Counted from the stretch's first letter, positions 47,481-59,005 are shown. The stretch: 64,000 bases of DNA from Tillus elongatus (GCA_964006375.1 OZ023267.1:82175906-82239905); one strand, 5' to 3'. The notes: generated by a model from the letters alone, not told the origin. A program made the numbers and translations.

Positions 47481-50400
47481 CTTAAGAAAGAATAAAGGCA
47501 GTTCTGAAAGCGCAAATGTGTTCAGTGCGACATTTTTAACTGGACAGCACTTTAACAAAACTGATTGGTACCTGGATTCGGGGGCCAGTATTCACATAAC
47601 TATAAACAGAGACTGGTTAACAGATGTCAGAAATCCACAAGGGGTAACTGAAATCATTCTTGCAGACAAATCGAAAATGTTAATAGAATGTATTGGTAAC
47701 TTGAACATTACGACAGTTGTTGAAGATCAGAAATTTCGTGCAATTGTTAAAAACGTAGCATATATTCCACAAGTTGCCACGAATCTTATGTCGGTCAGCC
47801 AACTCATTAATAATGGTAATAGAGTCGTATTTGGAAGTGATGGTTGCCAAATTTTTAATAAAAATAACCAGCTGATTGGTACTGCCAAACTAATTAATGG
47901 TATGTACAAGTTAGACACAGAAATTGCAGAGCAGTGTTTTATAGCTGCTGGAAATGCAGTGTCGGGTGATATATGGCATCGCAGGCTGGGGCATATTAAT
48001 GAAAATGAGTTGAGGAAAATGACAAGAGGGGCAGTTGAAGGTATGATATGTGCAGGTGAACTGAACATGAGCAAACAAAACTGTGTAACATGTAATGAGG
48101 GGAAGCAGACCAGGTTACCGTTTCCAAGTATCGGTTCTCGAGCAAATGATATACTAGAGGTTATACACACAGATGTGTGCGGACCTATAGAGGTGAAATC
48201 ATTAGGTGGAGCTAAATATTTTCTTATGTTTAAGGATGACTACAGCAAAATGGCTTTTGTTTATCTCATGCAAACAAAAGATCAGGTGTTTGATTATTTT
48301 AAGGATTTCAGAAATTTTGTTGAAAATCAGACTGACAGAAAAATAAAAATTCTGAGAAGTGATAATGGAGGTGAATTCTGTTCAACAAGTTTTGAGAAAT
48401 ATTTGAAGCAAGCAGGTATATTGCATCAAAAGTCAAATCCTTATACACCGGAACAAAACGGAGTCGCTGAACGTTTGAACAGGACCATTGTTGAAAAGGC
48501 TAGGTGCTTATTGTTTGATGCAGGGCTCGACAAAAAATTTTGGGCAGAGGCAGTCAACACTGCAGTTTATCTTCATAACAGAAGTACAGTTTCAGGTCTT
48601 GAGAACAAGACTCCATTTGAAGTTTGGTACGGCAAGAAGCCTGATATTAGTAATCTGAGAATATTCGGCAGTAAAGTAATGGTGCATATTCCCAAAGCCA
48701 CCAGGTTAAAATTTGACAAGAAATCAAGAAAAATGATTTTAGTGGGTTACAGTGAAACCAGTAAAGGCTATAGACTGTATGATCCAGAAACCAGGAATAT
48801 CACAGTGTGTAGGGATGTTGTGATAATGGAAGAAATCAAAGATCCAGTGCTAGTGGTTATTAATGGGAATGAGATAGCTGATTCAGTGGCGGATGCTAAA
48901 GAAGAAATTTTAGAGAACCAAATCGTCACATCTATGGAAGAAACAGCAGAGAATGCAAGAGTAGATAGTTCTACAGAAGAAAAAGACACTGAACCTGAAG
49001 AAAATGAAGATACAAGTGATGAAGATTATGTAAGTAAAACAAAGGTAGTGCCAGTGTCAGTAACCAGACCATAAAGAAATGCAAAACCCAAAGTTTTTCA
49101 AGATTTTGTAAGTCACATGTGTGTAGAAGATTTAGATATTGATGACCCGCTCACTGTGAAAGAAGCTGTGTCAAGGCCAGATGCAGAGATGTGGAAAAGG
49201 GCAATGTCTGAAAAATTGGAGAGTTTCAAACAAAACAATGCCTGGAATGTTGTAAGTTGGCCAGAAGGTTCGTCTGCAGCAGTAGTGAAATCTAAGTGGG
49301 TGTTTAAAAGAAAGTGTAGTAGTGAAGGTGTAATTAAATATCGTGCTAGATTGGTAGCTAAAGGTTTTTTACAAAAATATGGAATAGATTATGAGGAAAC
49401 ATTTTCTCCAGTGGTAAGACATTCCAGTTTGAGATTACTTCTCTCACTTTCAGTAAAATTAGGATTAGATATAAATCACTTGGATGTAAAAACTGCTTTC
49501 TTAAATGGCAATCTGAAAGAAAATGTGTATATGCAGATGCCAGAAGGTTTTGTATGTTCTGATAAAAGTAAATGCTTGAAACTGAATAAGGCCATATATG
49601 GGCTTAAACAGTCATCAAGGGCTTGGAATGATCGTGTAAATAGTGTTTTGCAGGATTTAGGTTATCAAAAGTCAGTTTATGAACCGTGTATTTATATAAA
49701 AAAGGGAAATAGCTGGATTACGATCATTGCATTGTATGTAGATGATTTTTTCATATTTTCTAATAATGAAAATGAAACGAATAGATTAAAGAGGAAACTT
49801 AGTTCTAAATTTGAAATTAAAGATCTAGGGAGAATTAAGGAATGTTTGGGCATGAAGGTAGATTACGATATTGTAAATAATGTCATAACTTTGGATCAAA
49901 AGAATTATATTTTGCAGTTATTAAAGAAATTTAACATGCTTGATGCCAAAACTGTTAAGACTCCTATAGAAAGTAACTTGAAGTTAGAAAAAATTGATAG
50001 TGATGATAACATGGGAACTCAAATTCCTTATCAAAAGTTGATTGGTTCTCTCATGTATTTGTCAGTACTAACGAGACCAGACATATCGTTTAGTGTAAGT
50101 TTTTTGAGCCAGTTTAATAATGGGTATGATGAAACTCATTGGAAGTGTGCAAAAAGAGTTTTGAGATACTTGAAAGGAACAATGAATTATTGTTTAAGAT
50201 TCTCAGGTGAAGACTCAGAATTACAAGGTTTTGTAGATGCAGATTGGGCCAGTAATGAAATAGACCGTAAGTCTTATACGGGTTATGCTTTCAAGCGTTG
50301 TGGTTCTGTGATCTCTTGGGAAAGCTCAAAGCAGAAAACAGTAGCTCTGTCAAGCACTGAGGCTGAATACATGTCAATATCTGAGGCTGCTAAGGAAGCT

Positions 50401-50685
50401 GTTTATCTGAGAGGTTTGTTGATGGAGTTAACTGGGAACGTGGGCTGTATTAAATTGTTTAATGACAACCAAAGTGCAATTAATTTGTCAGTTAATGCAG
50501 TTTATCACAAACGAAGTAAGCATATGGATGTACGACATCATTTTATTAGAGAATTAATCTCGAATGGGGTAATAAAATTAGATTACTTGCCTACAGATGT
50601 TATGCCTGCAGATGTATTGACAAAGGGACTGGGATCTGAGAAGCATTATAAATTGTTGAATTCGTTAGGAATAGTTAGCTCATAA
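47481..50685 (+). pseudogene. Copia 2 pol, one stop codon short of intact
   Basis: Protease WYLDSGASIHI, pre-integrase WHRRLGHINENEL, integrase core IHTDVCGP (D), LRSDNGGEFCS (D), YTPEQNGVAERLNRT (E), reverse transcriptase WVFKRKCSSEGVIKYRARLV and LYVDDFFIF (VDD), and RNase H LQGFVDADWAS, SSTEAEYMS and NDNQSAI are all present in one frame. A single TAA at 49072-49074 lies in the linker between integrase and reverse transcriptase; the following codons continue in phase to the natural TAA at 50683. The product would process the polyprotein, copy the RNA and integrate it. Confidence 0.92.
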
Positions 50686-51051
50686 ATTTTGTCCACATTG
50701 ATAAGTGGGGGTGTTGATATTTAGTATCAATGGCCCAAAAATTATGTGTATGTGTCGCCATCTATAGTTCCATATAGTAAGTAAGTAACGTCATTATATT
50801 TTTGTATCGACAGTTGTTAATAAAGTAGTCTTATGCTGATACTCAAATGTGAAGCTGTGTTTTATTCAACTCTGTATAATAACAAATATAACTATGCATA
50901 CCACTCTATGATGGTAATATAAATCATAATGATAAAAAATTAATATTTTTGATACACTCTATGTATCATAATCGAAATAACAATGATTAAAATAATAGAA
51001 TTATGTATACCGTTCTAGGCGCGTAATCTAACTTCTAATGATTTACATGAT

Positions 51052-51450
51052 CTAATAATTTATTCCTCCTTTTTGGTGATGGGTTGGATACGTCATCTCG
51101 TCTTCCTTCTGGTGTCTCTCCTCCATGCTGTCTTGTGGTTGCTTCCCCTGCTGAATGAGTTGAAGAACTGTCTCTGCTTTGCTTGCAGAGCTCTTCCCAC
51201 TCCACAAAATCCACGCCGACCCTGAGTCGTTTTGGAGTGCTTTACCATTGACCCATGACTGAACTTGACCACGCAGCGGCCAGTATTTGGTTGTTACCAT
51301 GTGCCCTGCGTGTACTTTCTTCCTCTTGAACTTCCATCTAAACCTGTGCTTCCATTGGCGAACATACACATATACCTTGTACTGTTGCTCTGTTCGTGAG
51401 CCCTCCATTTTTACTGGATGGCCCTTGTATACTTTGTGGCCTCTGCCCAT
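51052..51450 (-). pseudogene. Basic C-terminal reading frame of the minus-strand LTR element
   Basis: A 132-codon frame, one base out of phase with the gag-like gene, rich in K, R, W and Q (VRQWKHRFRWKFKRKKVHAG). It ends just before the purine run near 51057. Nucleic-acid binding is plausible from composition only; no motif is recognised. Confidence 0.35.
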
Positions 51451-52780
51451 TTTTGCTTGTCCTTGCTTCTGACCTCCACCCCAGTGTGTGTAAATCCCTG
51501 GGTGGTTGTACTTATTACTGCTCTTACTTTATACCTCAAATGTTTCGTGGTTTCTTTCTTGGACGCATTGGTCAAACCATTAACTTTTACCCTTGATGTG
51601 GTCGCTGTTTCTTCCCCCCTTGGTTGACTCATCCAAAATTTGGGACTTTTCGGCTTGGCAATAATCTGAAATTTGTTGCTGGACCATTTTCTATAAAATT
51701 CTTTCTTTCCTATCTTCGTTTCTATTGGGACTTTTTCTATTTGTAATACTGCTTGTTTTACTTCTTGTACTTCTTTCTTCCCCTTTAATAACTTGCTCTC
51801 TCTCCTTACATTAGTTTTCTTCGCTGCTGATTTGGCTCCAGATATGAGATTATCTGGATTTTTTTTTTAATTAACTCTTTCCTGCTCGTCTTTGGCTTAT
51901 TCTATCTCTGGTACCTCATTGCTTAAATTTAAATTCAATATTTCTTGCTTGTTTTTGGCTTCTTCTACTTCTTTGCTTAACTTTAAATTAAATATTTCTT
52001 GCTTGTTTGTGGCTTCTTCTACTTCTGGTATCACTTTACTTGAGTTTAAGTTAAATATTTCATGATTGCTTCTTGCTTCTTCAACTTCTGGTATTTCTTT
52101 ACTTAAATTTAAATTAAATTTTTCATGATTGCTTCTTGCTTCTTCAACTTCTGGTATTTCTTTACTTAAATTTTAATTAAATATTTCATGATTGCCTCTT
52201 GCTTCTTCAACTTCTGGTATTTCTTTACTTAAATTTAAATTAAATCTTTCATGATCGTTTGTGGCTTCTTCTACCTCTGGTACCTTGTTTTCGAATAGAA
52301 ACTCAACTTGTAAATCAAATTTTTTATGATTGCTTCTTGACGCTAGTTTTGCGTGGAATTCCTCAACTGTTGAATCTATTGCCTTTTGGACTTGCTCCGG
52401 GAATGCTGTCCGTTCCTTGTACTTGCATGTGAATATTGGTATTTTTATTTTTGGTAGTTCGAATTCTGGAAACAGTGATGAATAGCGGTGTGCTTCTTTG
52501 TTAATTGCTCTTTTCAGCTTAACCATGGCGTTATCATACCATTGGCTTAGCGTCAAATGAGCTTCATCTAGATTTTCTGATTCTGTTAATCTATTTATAT
52601 CCATTATGTTATCTTCAATTTTATCCCATTGGCTATCTAAGTTTCCTATTATGATTTCAAATTTGATCGGTATATCGTCATCGTCCATTTTTTCTGCTTC
52701 AAATTTTTGGATAAATTTGTTTACTCGTAATTTTAGTTCTCACGAACGTCTTGTGATTTTTATTTTTAGTTCCTCCATTG
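51411..52780 (-). pseudogene. Gag-like gene with 21-residue repeats
   Basis: One minus-strand frame runs from an ATG at 52780 to about 51411, with stops at about 52742 (TGA), 52173 (TAA), 51904 and 51870. The N-terminal part (IEDNIMDINRLTE, LTLSQWYDNAMVKLKRAI) is helical, and FPEFELPKIKIPIFTCKY resembles the start of the BEL/Pao gag core. Next come six or seven repeats of a unit like EVEEARSNHEIFNLNLSKEI, then a basic lysine-rich region. The 52173 stop falls inside a repeat where TTA became TAA. Function of the repeats unknown; they are probably a coiled or extended spacer. Confidence 0.55.
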
Positions 52781-52930
52781 TGCTTCCTTAGTTATATTTG
52801 ATTAATAAATTTTTGTTATTTTGTTACCTTGTCTTATGCTTAGTTCTTCTTTCATTCTGATTATTGGTTGCCTGTGACCTATATCTTGTCTTTAACCCTT
52901 ATTGTTGTCTTTGACCCTGTATCTGCTTTA

Positions 52931-53215
52931 CTGGAACTGACCTTCTTTTGGTACTGCCCTGTCTGCTTCTGTTTTGTTGCTATATTGGAACTGACCTTCT
53001 TTTGGTGCTGCCCCGGACTCTTCTGTCCTGTTTATTTGTTTTATTGGAACTGACCTTCTTCTGGTACTGCCCCGGACTCTTCTGTCCTGTTTATTTGCTT
53101 TATTGGAACTGACCTTCTTCTGGTACTGCCCCGGACTCTTCTGTCCTGTTTATTTGCTTTATTGGAACTGACCTTCTTCTGGTACTGCCCTGATTATTTT
53201 CACTAAAATAAAGGG
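52931..53215 (-). repeat. Tandem repeat in the leader of the minus-strand element, unit ~59 bp
   Basis: GGAACTGACCTTCTTCTGGT recurs at about 52933, 52988, 53046, 53105 and 53164, a period of 54-59 bp, five copies. The three central copies are almost identical. It lies upstream of the gag-like ATG, in the untranslated leader. Confidence 0.85.
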
Positions 53216-53492
53216 TATTTGGAGACTTGGGTTAAAGGATATTTGATAAGGTTTAAGTGAGCACTGTATTTTCACTGACACTGGTTCTTTTTCGTCGAAG
53301 GACTTCTTCTTCAACTACTCTTGGCTTCGAAGGACCATGTTTAGGTTCTGCCCTCGAAGGACCATGTTAAGGAAGCAGAGGATAATTATAGAGATAAACT
53401 CGTCGAACTAGGCACATATATAGACATAGGTAACGGGATAATGTAAACTATATTAACTCACAAAACTTAACAGTAATATTATTAACTAACAA

Positions 53493-53587
53493 GGTTCAGC
53501 TTTAGCCATTACTTTGTTTCTTCTCCACATCAATGACCTCTCTAGCACATCCATCCCAGTTCACAGTTATGCGGACGACAGCAAATG
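53493..53587 (+). pseudogene. Captured LINE reverse transcriptase fragment, ~90 bp
   Basis: Within the otherwise colinear LTR segment, about 90 bp absent from 43108-43125 encode GSALAITLFLLHINDLSS and VHSYADDS, the part of a Jockey/CR1-type reverse transcriptase leading into the YADD box. No poly(A) or target duplication is seen, so it looks like filler DNA. Confidence 0.65.
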
Positions 53588-54040
53588 AATGAACTTACGT
53601 AGACTGTTACATCGTGGATCTAAATTGAACAGTATTATGTTTACATGATTAAATTATAAGTATCGCGGCGTTATATCTGAAGCAATCTAAATTTTACCGT
53701 CTACATTGTAAACACGTATTTAATTAACTGATTCTCTGTCACTGAAATTAATCTCATTTATATTTACAAAACAATAACACATTTTCATTCTTAATTAGTA
53801 TTACGACCTTCTGATTTGCTGAAACATTCCTGTATATCTTGCAACTTTACTTGTTATTGTTTACATACTGAATGTAATATTTTCAATGTCAATCGATACA
53901 ACGCTGACCTCTAATTAATGCAATATTTACATTCCTTGCTTAAAGAATTAAACTGAACTACTTTTAATAATCATTTTAGTGTTTTTACAAATTATGTTTC
54001 TAAGTCTATTACGGCCCTTCTGAAGACCTTTCGTGTTCTC

Positions 54041-54957
54041 TATCTTATAACAAAAAATAAATAAAACACTTTCCACTTTTTTTAACAAACATGTATCAAC
54101 CCGTTGTTAACCAAATTATACCTATTTGTTTAACAGTTTATTTTCATTTCAAACTACATTTCATTTCTTCTTAAATGTCTTATCATGTAGCTTGAAAAAG
54201 TACTTTGTATTTCAGTACTGTAGTGTCTATTCAATACATTATTTACACTCTGCTTAAAATTAATTTAAGAATCATTTGCTCCTTTTATTATTGAGAACTG
54301 TCTTTTTATATATCTGTTTTTAATGTATTTTATCATCTTTGTATTTCAGATCGCCTGCTGTTTATGTAAATCTTATTGGACAAATAATGCAGTGTTGTAT
54401 TATAATTTGGTTTTACTGGATATTTGAAACATCTGCATCTTTAGTAAGTTATTTCATATTAATCTCATTTACACCTTACTTTGAAGAGCTTTTCACTTGT
54501 GTGGTTTATATGAGTGTCTTTATATATTGAGTGTATATAAATTTGTTTTTCCCATTTTATATGTTTCCACATATACAAAACATTATCGCTATTTATTTAC
54601 ACCTAGTATGTAAATTTCCTTTTCATTTTTTTTAAATTTTTGTTTCTACATTTCAGATTGATTTCAAGAATTCATTGGCAATGCTCTCCAATGATTTATA
54701 CAAACCGTTTTTATTGGAATCAGTATGCTGCACGATACCACCTTCGATATCCACTTAAATTGACACCAGGTTCTCCACAGTATTGACATTTAGTGGCAGT
54801 GTTAGTGTTTTGACAATTGCCGTTCATAAACTTTTAGTATTCTTATTAGTGATAAGTGATATTCTAGTTTACTCGCAAATACCTAGTTTTAAGTTTTAGT
54901 TTTAAGCTTTGCGTGTGGTAGCAAATAATTTAAGTTTTATATTGCCTAAATATCAAT

Positions 54958-55020
<63 letters not shown>
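54041..55020 (+). repeat. Duplicated block, copy 2, ending in (AT)n
   Basis: Same block as 42003-42990; the AT tract is 54962-55020. The exon-like segments are 54350-54443 and 54657-54758, again with consensus acceptors and a GTAAGT donor. Here they are open in one shared phase across the junction (31 plus 33 codons), with a hydrophobic stretch in the first (CCIIIWFYWIFETSASL) and a stop at 54756. This may be the end of a small membrane-protein gene or chance; unidentified. Confidence 0.75.
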
Positions 55021-55023
<3 letters not shown>

Positions 55024-55139
55024 AATGGCAAGGGAATTATGATTTAAGATTTATAAATATATAGGTATATAAAATTAGATGTTTATGTCCACTGATTTGT
55101 TTTATTTTCTTACTCATTACATAATTATGTATATTATTT

Positions 55140-55590
55140 CAAAATAAAATATTAAACATTTTGTTTCCAACCATACATTTTAAAAAACAATTTTGCGGTA
55201 AATGAGCATAAAAAATAACGTTAAATGTAGATGCATCAAGGACATGTTTTTTGAAAATATTTACACATTTCCCCCCCAACCATAAACTTGGAAAAACAAT
55301 TTTGCAGCAAATAAGCATTAAAAAATATTATAAAAAAGTAGGTGCCATCAAGGACAGATTTTTTTGAAAATATATAAACAATTTCTTAACTATAAACATT
55401 GAAAGACATTTTGCAGGAAATGAGCATTAAAAACAAATGTAAAAAGATGGTATCATGAAAGCCAGCTTTTTTGAATATATTTAAACATTTTCTCATTAAC
55501 CATATATTTTTAAATACAATTATGCAGCACATAAGCATTAAAAAATAGGTGCCATCAAAGACAGCATTTTTAAAAATATTTGACAATAAT
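55140..55590. repeat. Degenerate tandem repeat, unit ~100-115 bp, 4 copies
   Basis: Copies of (G)CATCAAGGACA followed by a T run and GAAAATAT occur near 55229, 55345, 55450 and 55550; each is preceded by ATGAGCATTAAAAA-like sequence and AACAATTTTGCAG. Divergent, so old. Confidence 0.75.
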
Positions 55591-55599
55591 ATAAAAACA

Positions 55600-56237
55600 T
55601 TAAAGTTAATTATAATGTGGTTTTACTGTTAATTAAAAAATGAAACTAATCTTGTCAATGGATTTTTTTATTACAAACATTCTTAACATTTTCTTAGGAA
55701 AATATCATTGCAATTTAAACTATTAATATCTTTTACAAAAACAATTATTTGCCCTTAAGTATATTTATTTGTATCTAAATAACTCGAACAACTCAAAACT
55801 AAACCTCAAATGCAATTAAGTAAGTCTTCTATAACACATATAAATTGGAATGCATACCTTAATTACATACGATTTATTTTCCCTATATAGTTTCTGTTAT
55901 GCCAGGAGCATAAGAAATAAGAACACTCCCATTGGTCTGTCTGTGAGGCTTCACACAGTCAACCAGACACATGCTGGAAAAATGATGTTTCCGCCTGTGT
56001 AAAGTCGACCTATTGTAACGTCGCGCAAAACAGGTGTCGGCCAGAACAACTGTCGCGGTAATTAGTGGCGTCGTTTAATATGCACCCTAATACGACTCAC
56101 AAACAAACTCAATTTGTATACCATCTAAATTTGCAGAAATTCTAGAGCAATCAATACATCTCTATCACTTCCCACTGTTTTTTTTTAAATATATAAAGAC
56201 CGTACTTCAAAAACCCACTCTTCATCAAGATATTCAA
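55600..56237. other. No gene identified; possible promoter side of the next gene
   Basis: AT-rich until about 55880, then a less AT-rich part with several CGs (GTCGACC, CGTCGCGC, TGTCGCGG) at 55990-56080. A TATATAAAG box at 56192 lies 46 bp before the ATG of the following broken gene. Confidence 0.35.
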
Positions 56238-57520
56238 AATGGCTTTAGAAAGTACGGGCTTTACCACCTAATCCTGATGCCATAGATTATACAAAATGCA
56301 TTCAAAATTATCTTGAAGTATTGAATGAGTCGCAAGAAAACTTAATTACAAATGCGGAAATTGAAACCACTGTCAGAGTGCTGACTTTCTTTGAGAACAA
56401 GCTATATGAACAAAATATACAAAACATAAGGGATTTGGTACGAATACTCGAAAGCTTTAAATCTTCAGATTCAAAGGAGAATGAAAATAAAGAAAACGGT
56501 CAAATCATCGAAGTAAATGAAAACTGTTGTTTTTTCCCCTAGAGAACAATATAGAGATCATACTCAATGAGAAACTAGGCAAACCAGGTGAATGGCTAAA
56601 TATGTCGATAGTATTCCTAAATGATAATATTCTCGATGCACCTGCTGGTAACGAAAATAAAACTGTTTCTAATGAGCAATAAATACTAGAGGTTGAAGAA
56701 ATGGTAGAGGCATGTCAATACATGGAAGTACACACTAGCAAATCTAATCCATTAGATAATACTACAAAAGAAATCAGAGATGATACGCTTAATAATGAAA
56801 GAAAAAAGGCCACTGAAAGAGATGAAACTATTGTCAAAATGCAAACAGAATCAAGGCAAGAGTGTACAGATGAGATAGGGACACTGAAAAAGGAAGAAGT
56901 GACTGCAATTAGAAATGTAATAGTGAATTCTGAGAACGAGTCAAAGGAGCTTCTAAATAATTCAAGGATGCAGGCAGAAGAAGCGCTGGAACTTCTAGCA
57001 GAAGAAAAAGCTCTGAAACCTAAAGGGAAAAATGAAAACTGTGATAAGGAAAATGTACCTGATAAAATAGATACGACTGAAAATACCAAAGAAGTAACGA
57101 ATAATACTGGCAATGGATTAAATAACTTGTCAATGTCTGACAAAACGAATATTATAAAATTGCAAGATGCGAAAACAAACACATTGGAAAAATATTTAGT
57201 TACTTCAAGGAAGAGAAAGGAAGCAGATCCTCAACCGGCAGCTATATCTTCTCCAAAATATAGAGAATAAAAAACAGAAGAACCAAACTAATAAAAAGGA
57301 AACAAAGAACAAAGGAAAGATAGGTGCTGGTAATACACCAAAAAGTAAGGAGAATTGCTGGAGTTGCAAAGACGATTTAGATAGTGATAAAGATGAAGGT
57401 AATTTTGAACATGTTGGACGTAATAATTGCCCGAGGTGGTACCACCCAAAATGTACTAACTTATCGGATAGGTCATTATTTGAATTGAGAGAGGAATATT
57501 TCAAATGCGATTTTTGTTAA
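56238..57520 (+). pseudogene. Broken coiled-coil and PHD-finger gene
   Basis: Begins at ATG 56238, slips frame within about 10 codons, and continues as RALPPNPDAIDYTKCIQNYL and on to 56540; a run of six T shifts frame, a TAA at 56680 follows, then 56701-57270 is open (glutamate/lysine-rich, NSENESKELLNNSRMQAEEA, coiled-coil-like). After one more shift the end reads CWSCKDD ... NCPRWYHPKC ... YFKCDFC, a PHD zinc finger, with stop at 57518. Short insect proteins with a coiled coil and a PHD finger are often ORF1 of CR1-like LINEs, but no reverse transcriptase adjoins. A degraded host gene is the alternative. Confidence 0.6.
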
Positions 57521-58837
57521 GCATATACTTACGTCAATAGTCACTTTTGTTATGGGAGGCATATTTTAAACTATTTAACTGCTTTATATTTTTGTTCTAT
57601 TATAAAAAGCTCATGTTTGTATGAGTTTATTTATACCTATATTTTTTGTTACCTTCCCTATATTAGGATATTTATGTTTTACATCTTTGTTTTTGTTAAG
57701 AATCAACAAACATCTTTCTAAAAATATAATCTTCTATTTTCTATCATAAACAGTAAAAATCAAATCTTTCATGAAACAATAGGCACATATTGGTATAATT
57801 CTGTCCGAAATTAAGACGAAGATAGCGGGCCACTGGCCTTTTGGTGGTTTTTTCCTTATTATAAGAATTGCCAATGTAACACAGGAAATGAACTTCCGTA
57901 TATTGTGTTGTCTTATAAACTTCATAGAATTATATTATAAAATTTCAATTAAGCAATGATAAAATTAAAGATACACATTCACTTCAGAAACCAAGTCTGT
58001 TAACTGGCCGACTTATGGCTCACTTATCCTATGGAGTTCACTATACATCCACCGTCTCAGACGTCACACGCATGCATAGTAGTCATGGAGAGGGCTTAGA
58101 GCATACCATCTATACCTACTCCTGTAAGCTGTGGGCAAAGTTTTGGCAAACTTAAACTTATTAAAAACGAGATGTTAGTAGTAGAGTTGGGTCATGGTTG
58201 CTGTTGTGTTCCATTGGGAGCTGTTTTGTGTAGTTAAAACCTAACAAAATTGGGGAAAATGAGTATGAGCTGAAAGCTGAAAAAATCCTGCATCCACTGA
58301 ATTAGTTTGCAAGTGGATCTTATGTGGAACTATTGGAAGATTAGATGTTCTAAAGATTGGAAAATTGAATACTGAAAAAAATGTGCAGATAAGGATATCT
58401 TTACTGTACTGATAAATCATTGTCTCTGAGATTGATACGTTTCTTTCAAATTTGCAGTATACAGGGGGCAATTAATATATTTTGATCCTTGCCGAGCTGT
58501 AACCCTAATAATTAAATTAAACGTTTTGGGCCTTTAAGACATATAACTGCATCGTATTCTTTCTTCGGGGACCCATTTGTGTGTGCAGTGCAAGAAATCG
58601 GACGGTGACATAGGATAAATCAACTTTTTGCGAACTCAGCAGCAGCTTTAACTGTGTTGTTTTTCTTGGCGTGTTTCTGACCTTTTTTTGTGTGTTCTTA
58701 GTGGAATTAATTTCTGTTTTTTTTTACTGGGAGTTAACTTTAGTGCACCCCATCAATGCCAATATTATTTTAACTGTAAATGCATTGTAGGGTGACATTT
58801 TTTAATACTGAACTTCATGTAGTGCATTGTTATTATC
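57521..58837. other. No recognisable gene
   Basis: Non-coding by inspection. A 63-codon minus-strand frame at 57734-57925 and a 76-codon one at 58241-58471 have no motif. Confidence 0.45.
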
Positions 58838-59005
58838 AATTCCTTGGAATTCCTTGCCGGCACATGTTTTTCCTTCACCCCCGAACCTCCAAACCTTCAA
58901 GTTCAGAATTAACAAGTTGCCTCTTTCCTCCTTGTCAACACCCATGGTATGATAGTATTTAGGCTGTAAGCCCTCGTGGTGTGTTGTTGAAATAAAAAAA
59001 TAAAA
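58838..59005 (+). pseudogene. CR1-type LINE 3' tail
   Basis: Encodes WNSLPAHVF with NLQTFKFRINKLPLSS, the conserved end of CR1-like ORF2, then TAGGCTGTAAGCCCTCGTGG and AATAAAAAAATAAAAA. It ends right before the next LINE's 5' UTR. Matches the fragment at 8285-8420. Confidence 0.65.

Larger units (their letters stand above)
43950..50884 (+). mobile_element. Copia LTR retrotransposon 2
   Basis: LTRs of 173 bp at 43950-44122 and 50712-50884 start TGTTGATATTTAGTATCAAT and end TAATAACA; by eye they differ at 2 positions. AATAT at 43945-43949 and 50885-50889 is the target duplication. The primer site GGTTATGGGACCAG follows the 5' LTR; AAGTGGGGG precedes the 3' LTR. It is a relative of Copia 1 but clearly a different family by LTR sequence. 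One stop codon in pol and a P element in gag disable it. Confidence 0.95.
42991..54040 (-). mobile_element. Minus-strand LTR element (BEL-like), with Copia 2 nested in its LTR
   Basis: Related segments lie at about 42991-43590 and 53373-54040 in the same orientation (GGATAATTATAGAGATAAAC at one end, ACGGCCCTTCTGAAGACCTT at the other). Read on the minus strand, the second ends CCTTAACA and is followed by TGGTCCTTCGAGGGCAGAAC, which looks like an LTR end plus primer site. Then come a leader with tandem repeats, a gag-like gene (52780 down to 51411) and a purine run AAAAAGGAGGA at about 51057. The other LTR would run from there through 50885, across the Copia 2 insertion, to 42991. The 5' LTR start is missing and joined to the duplicated block. 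No pol gene is present, so it is non-autonomous or deleted. Confidence 0.5.

Noticed and set aside
52931..53215. Regular ~59-bp repeats resembling a CRISPR array
   Set aside because: The units are directly adjacent with no unique spacers, the setting is eukaryotic, and no cas genes exist. The 95-bp and 65-73-bp arrays fail for the same reason.
57734..57925. 63-codon minus-strand frame
   Set aside because: No recognisable motif or flanking splice or promoter signal.
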